From assembly GCA_013153635.1 (NCBI GenBank), contig JAADDZ010000020.1, positions 35,379-99,378 of the forward strand: a DNA stretch of 64,000 bases. Reading direction: 5' to 3'. Each line of letters starts with the position of its first letter. Within the stretch, counting starts at the first letter, position 1. Of this stretch, positions 56,710 through 63,944 are shown piece by piece. The translations under genes and the position numbers were made by a program. The DNA comes from Aquificota bacterium. GTDB lineage: Bacteria; Aquificota; Aquificia; Aquificales; Hydrogenothermaceae. The notes under the pieces were generated by a model, which saw only the letters and a list, made by a program, of their open reading frames with translations, was not told the origin of the DNA and did not search any database.

Positions 56710-58019
56710 ATCCAAAAATCAAAAAAGTCCTTTTATTAGCTGTACCTGTAGCTATAAGTAACTTGATAGACATGCTCCAGATGCTTGTTGACTTATTGAT
56801 GGTAGGCAGAATTTCTCCTCAAGCTATAGCCGCAGTAGGAATGAGTATTCAATTTATGGGGCTTATATATGTACTTGCCTCTCCACTGTCCATTGGGACG
56901 AACGCTTTAGTATCTAGGTTTATTGGAGCCAAAAAAAGGGAAGAAGCAGATAAAGTCTTATTTATAGCGGCTATATTTGCGTTCCTTGTATCTATACCTA
57001 TAGCGATAATTGGAGTTTTTTATTCTAAATATATATTTTTGCTTATGGGAACTTCTGAAGATGTGGCAAAAGTTGGGGAACAATATTTTTCTATTTTATC
57101 TCTTACTATATTGATTATCTTTATGGGAGCAGTTTTTTATGCTGGAATCTATGCTTCTGGTGATTCAAAAACTCCTCTAAAAATAGGTATTCTTACCAAT
57201 ATTATAAATGCTGTTTTAGACTACATTCTCATTTTTGGTAAATTTAATGCTCCTGAACTTGGAGTAAAAGGTGCCGCTATTGCTACTTTGATTGCATATT
57301 TTATTGACTTATTACTATTTTTATACATTTTTGTGAGAAATAAAACAAATATAAGTCTAAAGATAAACTCTGAATTTTCATACATAAAAAGGATATTAAA
57401 TGTTGGTATCCCTGCAGGAATAGAAAGATTTTTAACATACCTATCTTTTATTGTTTTTGTCAGAATTATTTCTGAATACGGAACTTACACTCTTGCCGGT
57501 TATCAAGTAGGTCTCCGGATAGAGGGACTTGCTTTTATGCCCGGACTTGGATTTAGCACTGCGGCTATGGCTCTTGTAGGACAAAGTCTTGGAGCAAATA
57601 AACCTAAAGAAGCACAAGAGTACGCAAAAATTACAGCCAATATTGCGGCTATTTTTATGGGCATTTTCGGTATACTCATGATACTTTTTCCTTATCAGCT
57701 AGCATCTATCTTTACTCAAGATGAAAAAACCTTACAAGAGGCTTCTTTATACATAAGACTAGTTGGTTTTTCCCAAGTTCCATTAGCATATGTTTTTGTT
57801 TTGACAGGTGTATTAAGAGGAGCTGGAGCAACAAGATTATCTTTGGTAGTAAATGTAACGTCTCAATGGGTCTTTAGAATTTTACCATCTATAATCATCA
57901 TGAAATTATCTAGTAAAATTATATGGATTTATGTAATAATGAATATGGAAACTTACATAACTGCTTTATGGTTGTGGTATATTTTTAAATTAGGAAAATG
58001 GAAAAAAATTAAGGTATAG
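56694..58019 (+). CDS. MATE family multidrug/Na+ antiporter
   Basis: 441 aa with about 12 membrane helices. The two MatE repeats begin LLAVPVAISNLIDMLQMLV and IPAGIERFLTYLSFIVFVRI; SIGTNALVSRFIGAKK and LVGQSLGANKPKEAQEYAK are the conserved loop motifs. Exports cationic drugs with Na+ or H+. It overlaps the methyltransferase by 16 bp. Confidence 0.9.
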   Translation: MQVNINPKIKKVLLLAVPVAISNLIDMLQMLVDLLMVGRISPQAIAAVGMSIQFMGLIYVLASPLSIGTNALVSRFIGAKKREEADKVLFIAAIFAFLVSIPIAIIGVFYSKYIFLLMGTSEDVAKVGEQYFSILSLTILIIFMGAVFYAGIYASGDSKTPLKIGILTNIINAVLDYILIFGKFNAPELGVKGAAIATLIAYFIDLLLFLYIFVRNKTNISLKINSEFSYIKRILNVGIPAGIERFLTYLSFIVFVRIISEYGTYTLAGYQVGLRIEGLAFMPGLGFSTAAMALVGQSLGANKPKEAQEYAKITANIAAIFMGIFGILMILFPYQLASIFTQDEKTLQEASLYIRLVGFSQVPLAYVFVLTGVLRGAGATRLSLVVNVTSQWVFRILPSIIIMKLSSKIIWIYVIMNMETYITALWLWYIFKLGKWKKIKV

Positions 58020-58023
58020 AAAA

Positions 58024-58320
58024 ATGGGTATCGATTTTGGAGAGCTTTTAAAAAGCAAAGAAGAACTAGAAGAAAAACTAGAAAAAACACAAGACAAATC
58101 CCTAAAACAAGAGATAAAAAAATATCTCCCTGAACCTATGCAAGAAATGTTAGACACCCAAGAAGGAACATATTTACTCATAGCTCTCGCTATTATCCTA
58201 GCATTTATAGCGATAAAAGTAGTAGGATTTGCTTTCAACTTTTTACTTAAGATAGGTTTTATTTTAGCAATTATCGTAGCCGCATACTTTGGATATGTTT
58301 ACTTCTTTTCAAACTCATAA
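58024..58320 (+). CDS. Small membrane protein of unknown function
   Basis: 98 aa. A charged coiled N-terminus (SKEELEEKLEKTQDKSLKQ) is followed by two hydrophobic helices (about 50-68 and 72-95). No family recognised. It starts 4 bp after the MATE stop and overlaps the end of comEC by 22 bp. Confidence 0.7.
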   Translation: MGIDFGELLKSKEELEEKLEKTQDKSLKQEIKKYLPEPMQEMLDTQEGTYLLIALAIILAFIAIKVVGFAFNFLLKIGFILAIIVAAYFGYVYFFSNS

Positions 58321-60017
58321 ACTTTAGTCTCATTTTTTATAAAAAAGATTCTATCCAAAATCTTTACCTTGTAACCGTTTTTCGTTTTGTATATACAAAG
58401 TTCCCTAAAACAACTATTCTCTATAACTGGGAAATAATTCAACTTAACAAAATTACTAGGTCTTTTTGTTAGTACATATACATATCTTGGATTTGTACGA
58501 TTAATGATATTATAAATTCTGTTTGATAAAAAATCTGAAACAATAACAATAAATTCATTTTGTTTGGAAATCAAAAAATAAGGTCTATGCTTTCCTTTAA
58601 AGGAATAAATCCTATAGCCAGAAAAATCATCTTTTGAAAAGAACAAAAATATACTTACAAACATAAAAATCAACGACACTTTAATAAAAACATTTACCCG
58701 TATTAAAAATACAAAAATTAAACTTAATAAAAATAAAAAAACAAACATCTTGTCAGGAGAAAAACCTTTGAAATATCCACTTTCTACATGAAAAAATTCA
58801 ACTAGCTTCAAAAAGAAAAATCCAAAATAATCCATAACCTTAACCAAAGGAGCTACCAAAAATCCTGTCAAAATATTAAATACAGAAAATCCTACAAAAG
58901 CATACATTGGAAGTAAAACCACAGAGGTGGCAAAAATAGAAATTGGAGAAAACGCGCCAAAATAATAAAGTACTATAGGTAAAGTAAAAATAGTCGCTAT
59001 AAAAGATAGCAAAACAGACTGGAGCAAAATATTAAAAGCCCTTACCTCAAAAATGTTCACATTGATTAAATCAAGACCTAATAAAATACCCAAAGTAGCG
59101 ATAAAAGAAAGCTGAAAACCGACAGAAAACAATGTTTCAGGAGATACTAAAATAATAACAAAAGCTACAAAAAAGAGAATATTCAAAGGATTTATCTTAA
59201 GGCTTTTTGACTTCCCTAAAAAATATAGGGAAGCCATAAAAGAAGCTCTAACCACAGGAATATGAAATCCTGTAAATATAGAATATAAAGGCAAAATACT
59301 TAAAATTACCTTTGTCTGTAACTTACTACTTCTTATAAAAAAGAGAAAAAAGGCTACCAATAAACCTACATGTAAACCACTAATAGCTAAAAGATGAATA
59401 AGACCTGTTTCTATAAACTTTTTCCTTGTTTCATAAGAAATCTCATCTCTTTCACCAAATATAATTGCTTTTCCTATAGAAAAAGTATCAGCATTTAGAC
59501 TATTTTTCCTGTAATTTTCTAAAAAATACTCTTTAAGAGTAAATAAAAATTGTACAGGACTATCTTTTTTGGTAAAAAAATTTTCCAACGCATAAACATA
59601 AACATGTTTATCAATAACCTTTGGTTTACCAAAAAAAGCGATTTCAGACAAAAAATAAATTTTCTCTTTTTTAGGTAAAAAAACATAAATTTTCCTCTTT
59701 TTAAGAAAATCTATATCAGAATCTAAAACATAACAGGAAGCTTTTTGATAATTTGAATATTTTTGAGGAATATTAATAACCTTACAGTCCACAAAAATAT
59801 AAGGCTGATTTATAGATTCTACATTTTTATAAATTATCGCCATACCAAAAAGAAATATTCCTATCAATAAAATAACAAATCCAAGTATCCTAGAAAAAAT
59901 GATACTACCTAAAAGGAAAATCATTGAGATAATGATACTTATATCAATGTTAAAAAACGAATTAAAAACAACTCCCCCACTTAAAAACACAAAAAACAAA
60001 ACAAAAGGATTATGCAT
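58299..60017 (-). CDS. comEC: ComEC/Rec2 family DNA-uptake channel, without metallo-beta-lactamase domain
   Basis: 572 aa; full ComEC is about 750. N-terminal two membrane helices and an OB-like region (about 60-165), then the Competence domain: IFGERDEISYETRKKFIETG and HLLAISGLHVGLLVAFFLFF, with about eight helices. The C-terminal segment (about 470-572) lacks the HxHxDH motif, so the nuclease domain is missing or degenerate. It would form the inner-membrane channel for single-stranded DNA. It borders the accessory island. Confidence 0.88.
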   Translation of the reverse strand: MHNPFVLFFVFLSGGVVFNSFFNIDISIIISMIFLLGSIIFSRILGFVILLIGIFLFGMAIIYKNVESINQPYIFVDCKVINIPQKYSNYQKASCYVLDSDIDFLKKRKIYVFLPKKEKIYFLSEIAFFGKPKVIDKHVYVYALENFFTKKDSPVQFLFTLKEYFLENYRKNSLNADTFSIGKAIIFGERDEISYETRKKFIETGLIHLLAISGLHVGLLVAFFLFFIRSSKLQTKVILSILPLYSIFTGFHIPVVRASFMASLYFLGKSKSLKINPLNILFFVAFVIILVSPETLFSVGFQLSFIATLGILLGLDLINVNIFEVRAFNILLQSVLLSFIATIFTLPIVLYYFGAFSPISIFATSVVLLPMYAFVGFSVFNILTGFLVAPLVKVMDYFGFFFLKLVEFFHVESGYFKGFSPDKMFVFLFLLSLIFVFLIRVNVFIKVSLIFMFVSIFLFFSKDDFSGYRIYSFKGKHRPYFLISKQNEFIVIVSDFLSNRIYNIINRTNPRYVYVLTKRPSNFVKLNYFPVIENSCFRELCIYKTKNGYKVKILDRIFFIKNETKVYEFEKK

Positions 60018-60061
60018 TGTTATATTTGTTATTTATTTTAAATTTCAAACTAATAATAACA
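60018..60061. repeat. Possible diverged fourth copy of the island repeat
   Basis: TGTTAT (60018-60023) and ATAACA (60056-60061) form an inverted repeat spanning 44 bp, compared with TGTAATAC/GTATTACA over 42 bp in the clear copies. It sits at the left edge of the island, just where a truncated coding frame begins. Weak on its own. Confidence 0.25.
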
Positions 60062-60512
60062 TACAACAAAAACTCTTGAAGTAATATCTAATGTTTTACC
60101 ACCACAAACACAAGAGAATCCTCAAAAAGTAATTAACAATCCAAAAGTAATTCTATGGGACGAAATCAAGGAAACAAAAAATTCTGGAGAAACTGATATG
60201 ATTGAGTTCTTAATAAAGTCTCAAGTTCATAACATTTTGCAGAAGTTAATAACTATAAAAGAAGGTTTAGAAAATAAAGAGTTTGAAAATCTTGCAACAG
60301 CTATTGATTATGTTTTTGCCCCTGCAGAGATAGATATGTTCATTGGCTATATGGAGCAGTTTAACATAAATACTGCAGATGACCTGACAAAAACACTAAA
60401 CCAGCTTGGTATAAACCTTGAAAATGAGATAAACCAGATAGGAAAAGAGCTTATAGATGATGTGATAAGATACCTAAATGGAGAGGAACAAAAAGAGGTA
60501 AAAAATGAGTAA
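60060..60512 (+). pseudogene. 5'-truncated gene X upstream of HEPN module A
   Basis: The ATG at 60198 starts a 104-residue frame (MIEFLIKSQVHNILQKLIT...NGEEQKEVKNE) with GGAGA upstream, so a short protein may be made. The same frame continues open and sensible for 46 codons upstream to a stop at 60057 (e.g. LPPQTQENPQKVINNPKV) but has no ATG, GTG or TTG there, so the gene probably lost its 5' part. Mostly helical; no family recognised. Its stop overlaps the HEPN-A start. Confidence 0.55.
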
Positions 60513-60849
60513 AGGGTTTTTAAAAGTTGCCGAGGAGTTATATAAGTTAGGGGTAAATTCTAGAGGAGATAAGAGAGAGTTTGCCTTCAGGTCTGCTATA
60601 AGTAGAGCTTATTATGGGGTTTTGTGGTATGTAAGGGATTTTTATAACCTAAAAGGAACTGACCTTCACGGAATGGCAAGGGCTGTACTGGGAAAAAGGG
60701 ATATTGAATTAAAACTTTTGCTGGATAGTTTAGGAAAAGTAAGGAATTATGCAGATTATCAGGAAAATGCCCCTATCAAATTTGACGAAGGTAATACAAG
60801 ATATTATATTAAAATTGCTAAAAAAATAATTTCAGGTGTAAGAAAATGA
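60505..60849 (+). CDS. HEPN-domain protein, module A
   Basis: 114 aa, all-helical. AFRSAISRAYYGVLWYVRDF and KVRNYADYQ match the HEPN (UPF0332-like) pattern with the RxxADY motif near the C-terminus; the classical catalytic Rx4-6H is not clear. HEPN proteins are commonly RNase toxins paired with a nucleotidyltransferase, but here the downstream partner is a different small protein. It overlaps X (8 bp) and the partner gene (ATGA). Confidence 0.75.
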   Translation: MSKGFLKVAEELYKLGVNSRGDKREFAFRSAISRAYYGVLWYVRDFYNLKGTDLHGMARAVLGKRDIELKLLLDSLGKVRNYADYQENAPIKFDEGNTRYYIKIAKKIISGVRK

Positions 60850-61115
60850 GTGCTGTTATAAGTAAAAAACAAAAAAAGAAAAAGGTAAGAGTAGAAAAAT
60901 TAGAAGAATATTTAAATTCTTTATTAAAGAATTATGGAATAGATGGGGAATATAATATACCTGATGAGCCTGATTTTGAAGGTGATTATTTCATAGTAAT
61001 TACTCCAAAAAACAAAATATCCATAGATAGAGCGATAGATATATCAACAAAAATAAATTTGGAAATTCACAAAAAGTTTGGAAGTAATATTTACATAAAT
61101 ATTATACCAAAATAA
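60846..61115 (+). CDS. Small partner of HEPN module A
   Basis: 89 aa. Basic N-terminus, then a predicted helix-strand-helix-strand pattern: GDYFIVITPKNKISIDRAID and IHKKFGSNIYINIIPK. No nucleotidyltransferase GSxxxG/DxD is present. Paralogous to the partner at 62615-62869 (SIDxAI...I(N/T)IxIP), so it is a conserved partner of this HEPN type, probably the antitoxin or its cofactor. Its stop is 4 bp before a 42-bp repeat. Confidence 0.65.
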   Translation: MSAVISKKQKKKKVRVEKLEEYLNSLLKNYGIDGEYNIPDEPDFEGDYFIVITPKNKISIDRAIDISTKINLEIHKKFGSNIYINIIPK

Positions 61116-61118
61116 CCC

Positions 61119-61160
61119 TGTAATACAATCTATCTCTAGATAGTCCCAAAATATATTACT
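61119..61160. repeat. 42-bp imperfect palindrome, copy 1
   Basis: TGTAATAC at 61119-61126 and ATATTACT ending at 61160 bracket a 26-bp centre including CTATCTCTAGATAG. It sits between the stop of HEPN partner A and the stop of a minus-strand operon. Same length and ends as copies at 62876 and 63755. Confidence 0.65.
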
Positions 61161-61401
61161 AACATCTTCTAATTTCTAATCTTATTTCTCTTTCATAATT
61201 TACTGTTTCTACTTTAGTGTTAGATAAGCTAAAGTTTATAAACCTAAAAAACTCTTTTTTATCTACCTTTACTTTCATCTCAAAAAAACTGTCTTCTTTT
61301 TGGAGTGTAAGGTTTACATAATCTATAAATGAGCTTATATATGTAACCTGCCAGCCTTGCTCTACAAGCTTTTTTAGTTCTTTTAAAGTGATAGGTTTCA
61401 T
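61159..61401 (-). CDS. Hypothetical protein, third gene of minus operon
   Basis: 80 aa. N-terminal amphipathic helix KPITLKELKKLVEQGWQV, then beta-rich (MKVKVDKKEFFRFINFSL). No family recognised. The TAG stop lies in the last bases of repeat copy 1. Overlaps the next gene by 4 bp. Confidence 0.6.
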   Translation of the reverse strand: MKPITLKELKKLVEQGWQVTYISSFIDYVNLTLQKEDSFFEMKVKVDKKEFFRFINFSLSNTKVETVNYEREIRLEIRRC

Positions 61402-61646
61402 ATTTCTCTCCTTTTGTTGTATTTTTCTATATATGGTTCTATTTCTTTTTTAAACCAGTTAATAGCTTCTTGCTCTGTATTGAATCCTTTAGAATGTTCT
61501 GATATTGTAAAGTTTAGAAAAGGTTCATCTAAGGCTAGAGGGTCTAAGTAAAATGCCCAGTGGTATTGACCTATAACATATTTTAGTTTTATTGATTTTA
61601 CGTTCTCTAGATTTATTATTGTGTTATCATCAATGGTTATAAACAT
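61398..61646 (-). CDS. Hypothetical protein, second gene of minus operon
   Basis: 82 aa. The beginning (MFITIDDNTIINLENVKSIK) looks like a beta-hairpin, followed by FNTEQEAINWFKKEIEPYIEKY. Reminds of small phage or plasmid proteins with PH-like strands, but no family is certain. Coupled to the downstream gene by a 4-bp overlap. Confidence 0.6.
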   Translation of the reverse strand: MFITIDDNTIINLENVKSIKLKYVIGQYHWAFYLDPLALDEPFLNFTISEHSKGFNTEQEAINWFKKEIEPYIEKYNKRREI

Positions 61647-61656
61647 TTTTATCCTC

Positions 61657-61914
61657 CTAGATTTGTTTTTTTCTTTCTTCTTCCATTTTTACGGCTATAA
61701 AAGAAACTGCTTCTGATGTATCTTCAACGAATTGCTGAAAATTTCTTAGCATAGTAGTAAAAGCCCAAAGGTCATTTACTTCCAGCTTTCCTGCAGTTTG
61801 CCTTCTAAGTATTTCTAAAAAAGTGTAGTTTAAACCTTTTGCTATTAGCTGTAGCTGGTGTACTTGATGCTCCATGTCCAAGAGTTCTGTTGGGGTGTAA
61901 GTTTGGTTTTTCAT
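61657..61914 (-). CDS. Hypothetical helical protein, first gene of minus operon
   Basis: 85 aa, helical, Gln-rich (LLDMEHQVHQLQLIAKGLNY, NDLWAFTTMLRNFQQFVEDT). Family unknown. It is divergent from the RHH/HEPN-B operon across 115 bp that contains two GTTAAC sites, so both operons may be controlled by the RHH protein. Confidence 0.6.
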   Translation of the reverse strand: MKNQTYTPTELLDMEHQVHQLQLIAKGLNYTFLEILRRQTAGKLEVNDLWAFTTMLRNFQQFVEDTSEAVSFIAVKMEEERKKQI

Positions 61915-61934
61915 TTTAGCCTCCTTGTTTATTT

Positions 61935-61999
61935 GTTAACATTTTAACTTATTAAAAATATAAATTGTTATAGTTTTGTTGTCAAGTTTTTTTGTTAAC
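61935..61999. promoter_or_regulatory. Two GTTAAC sites in the divergent promoter region
   Basis: TTTGTTAAC occurs at 61932-61940 and TTTGTTAAC again at 61991-61999; GTTAAC itself is palindromic. Their 59-bp spacing brackets the AT-rich region that must hold both promoters, consistent with an RHH operator pair. Not tested. Confidence 0.4.
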
Positions 62000-62029
62000 T
62001 TTATAATTAATTATCAAATTGGAGGTTTT

Positions 62030-62194
62030 ATGGTGAAAGAAAGAAAAAGTAAAGATATTTTTGCGGTAAGAATTGATAAAGACTTAGTTAAAGAGTTTAA
62101 AAAATTGGCTATTGAACAAGACAAAAAGTATGGAGAACTTCTAGAAGAAGCCATAAAAGACCTACTTGAAAAGTATAAAAAGAAAGAAAAATGA
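62030..62194 (+). CDS. Ribbon-helix-helix DNA-binding protein, module B
   Basis: 54 aa from the ATG at 62030 (GGAGGT upstream; an earlier in-frame start at 61976 lacks a site). KDIFAVRIDKDLVKEFKKLA then KKYGELLEEAIKDLLEKY is a short RHH fold. Overlaps HEPN-B by 4 bp. Likely autorepressor and/or antitoxin of the module. Confidence 0.75.
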   Translation: MVKERKSKDIFAVRIDKDLVKEFKKLAIEQDKKYGELLEEAIKDLLEKYKKKEK

Positions 62195-62631
62195 GCCGAA
62201 AGACTAAATATCTAGAAGTAGCACAGATAATAAGAAGCTCTATAAAGCAAACACGAAACAAACAATTAAAAGAATATTTAGGTAGAACAGCTATATCCAG
62301 AGCTTATGAAGCTGTTTTTTTAGAAATTTATTATTACATTACAGATGACCTTAAAACATCATATACCCAGATGAAAAGGATAGCTAAGGAATATTACAAA
62401 CAAAAAGGTTTAAAAGTTCCTATAAATAAGCATACTGCTGTAGGTGCTTATATTGCTATGAATTATGGTGAGGTTTATGGGAGAATGTATAATGAACTTA
62501 GAAATATGAGGAACAAGGTTGATTATTATATTGAAATAGGTATATTAATAACTATCCCAATGGTAGATATGTATATCAAAATAGCAGAAATAATTTTAAA
62601 TGAGGTTGTTTCTTATGAAGATTTTAAGTAA
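62191..62631 (+). CDS. HEPN-domain protein, module B
   Basis: 146 aa, all-helical, longer than module A by an insertion in the middle. RTAISRAYEAVFLEIYYYI and NELRNMRNKVDYYIE align with AISRAYYGVLWYV and KVRNYADY of module A, then YIKIAEIIL matches YIKIAKKII. The Ala of RxxADY is Val here. Order RHH-HEPN-partner, each start inside the previous gene. Confidence 0.7.
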   Translation: MSRKTKYLEVAQIIRSSIKQTRNKQLKEYLGRTAISRAYEAVFLEIYYYITDDLKTSYTQMKRIAKEYYKQKGLKVPINKHTAVGAYIAMNYGEVYGRMYNELRNMRNKVDYYIEIGILITIPMVDMYIKIAEIILNEVVSYEDFK

Positions 62632-62869
62632 AACCAAAGAAAAAGAAAAAATACTTTTAGCTATAAAAAAACTTCTTGAAAAAGAAAATATATCTGGAGA
62701 AGCTGTCATTTTAGAAGATGAAGAATTAAAAGGAGCATTATCCATAAAAGTTAGAGCTACAAACATAAAAAGTATAGATAAAGCTATTAAAAAGACAAAG
62801 GAATTGAATGAAAAAATAAACAAACTATTCCCAGATAAATATATTACTATTACTGTTATACCAGCATAA
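62615..62869 (+). CDS. Small partner of HEPN module B
   Basis: 84 aa from the ATG at 62615, with GAGG upstream (62600 is an alternative start). Very Lys/Glu-rich. Same layout as the module A partner: GALSIKVRATNIKSIDKAIK, KINKLFPDKYITITVIPA. The shared SIDxAI and terminal I(N/T)I-IP strand identify the family; function is unknown. The stop lies 6 bp before repeat copy 2. Confidence 0.6.
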   Translation: MKILSKTKEKEKILLAIKKLLEKENISGEAVILEDEELKGALSIKVRATNIKSIDKAIKKTKELNEKINKLFPDKYITITVIPA

Positions 62870-62875
62870 TCTATT

Positions 62876-62917
62876 TGTAATACGATTTATGGACCAGGAG
62901 CTACAGAATGTATTACA
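62876..62917. repeat. 42-bp imperfect palindrome, copy 2
   Basis: Ends TGTAATAC (62876-62883) and GTATTACA (62910-62917), a perfect 8-bp inverted repeat over a 26-bp centre. The minus-strand reading of this copy (TGTAATACATTCTGTAGCT) matches the + strand of copy 3 at 16 of 19 positions. The stop of the holin-like gene is inside it. Confidence 0.7.
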
Positions 62918-63231
62918 CTTTTCCTGACCTTTTCTCCAGTGTTCTAAGACCAAAATAAAAGGCAAAAACACCACCTATTAGGTAGTAATCAAATTCTGTG
63001 AGGGGAATACCGTAAACCTTTGCCCCTATGTAAAACCCCACTGCAGATAGGGCTATTGTTGGTCTTACTAATGCCCTTAAAGATTTTACCCATCTATATA
63101 CGCCTTTTTCTTTTAATTCTATCTCATATAAAGCCCTTGCATTTTGCAAATCCTGAAATACAAGCTTTTTCTCCTCAAGGGCTTGCTCCAGTAATGTTAT
63201 TTTTAGCTTTAATTTTATCTCTTCTTTTTAT
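62913..63231 (-). pseudogene. 5'-truncated holin-like gene
   Basis: The frame is open from about 63231. A TTG at 63149 gives 78 residues, but the upstream 27 codons also read sensibly (e.g. LLEQALEEKKLVFQDL), with no ATG, GTG or TTG in them, so the true start is lost. Coiled N-terminus, then two membrane helices: ALVRPTIALSAVGFYIGAKV and YLIGGVFAFYFGLRTLEK. This resembles three-span phage/GTA holins. A prophage remnant is likely. Confidence 0.45.
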
Positions 63232-63352
63232 ATGTATTTGGAGAAATATTTGTTTGTCTTTAATGCTTTTACTCTTTAGATAGTAATAAGCCTGCAGTTT
63301 AGGACTTGAAATGAGTATAAATAACTTGAACGGATTTGAAATTGATTATGAA

Positions 63353-63649
63353 TTAAGATTTAGCTTTTAAAAGTTTATTCTCTGGATAAAAAAGAGTTTC
63401 TATCTGTATGTCCTCATCTAATTCTTCCCAATGAATACCGTATCCATGTCCTATAAGTCTGTAATTTTCCCTCTGTTTTTTTGTGGCTTTTTTAAGCTTT
63501 GGAAATCTATCAATAGGAACACATATTATTTTGCTCTCCTTTAGCTTTACATACATGTATTCCTTATCAAACCATACTTCTTCTGCAAGGGGTATGTCAT
63601 CTTTTTCCATCTGTTGTATTATCTTACTTTTTTTCCTTGAAGTACTCAT
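63353..63649 (-). CDS. DUF2442 family protein
   Basis: 98 aa. EVWFDKEYMYVKLKESKIIC followed by VPIDRFPKLKKATKKQRENY and RLIGHGYGIHWEELDEDI is the DUF2442 signature. These proteins are usually encoded just after a DUF4160 protein, as a presumed toxin-antitoxin pair. Here the upstream partner is only a fragment. Confidence 0.8.
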   Translation of the reverse strand: MSTSRKKSKIIQQMEKDDIPLAEEVWFDKEYMYVKLKESKIICVPIDRFPKLKKATKKQRENYRLIGHGYGIHWEELDEDIQIETLFYPENKLLKAKS

Positions 63650-63764
63650 TCCATTTCTCCAGAAGTTCTTTCTGATACTGTTTAACTATTGTTAATATAT
63701 AATCTATTTCTTTGAAAGCGGCAGAAATAGCAAAAATAAAATATCCACCAAGACTGTAACACAT
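63624..63764 (-). pseudogene. DUF4160-like C-terminal fragment
   Basis: 46 codons from ATG 63764 to TAA 63624. The second half IDYILTIVKQYQKELLEKWN then EYFKEKK looks like the C-terminus of DUF4160 proteins (a helix ending in ELLxxW). The first part (MCYSLGGYFIFAIS) does not match the family and starts inside repeat copy 3, so the gene was apparently cut at the repeat. It overlaps the DUF2442 gene by 26 bp, the usual arrangement. Confidence 0.5.
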
Positions 63765-63796
63765 TCTACAGCTTATAGTTCTTTAACTGTATTATA
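63755..63796. repeat. 42-bp imperfect palindrome, copy 3
   Basis: Ends TGTAACAC (63755-63762) and GTATTATA (63789-63796), with one or two mismatches from copy 2 but the same 42-bp length. It cuts the DUF4160-like gene and lies 4 bp left of a 12-bp match to the tRNA-Leu gene. Confidence 0.65.
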
Positions 63797-63800
63797 AAAA

Positions 63801-63812
63801 GCCAAGGGATTT
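63801..63812 (-). repeat. 12-bp direct repeat of the tRNA-Leu anticodon-arm region
   Basis: GCCAAGGGATTT occurs here and at 63984-63995 in the tRNA-Leu gene, same orientation. On the tRNA strand it covers the 3' side of the anticodon loop and stem into the variable arm. It may be an attachment-site remnant. A nearby AAGGGA/TCCCTT inverted repeat (63804-63832) uses part of it. Confidence 0.4.
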
Positions 63813-63944
63813 ATCGTAAAGTACAGTCCCTTAATATGCCTCAAATATGCATAAAATCTTGTTTTTATCCTGAAAAAAACCTTTTCACAACGATATTACT
63901 TTTTTGTCCATTCGGCGGTATATTTTTTAGCGGAAGTTATTGAG

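Noticed and set aside
60846-61115. HEPN partner as a minimal nucleotidyltransferase.
   Set aside because: No GSxxxG or DxD motif in either paralogue.
60018-63796. Integron attC sites as explanation of the 42-bp repeats.
   Set aside because: No RYYYAAC/GTTRRRY core and no integrase gene in the window.
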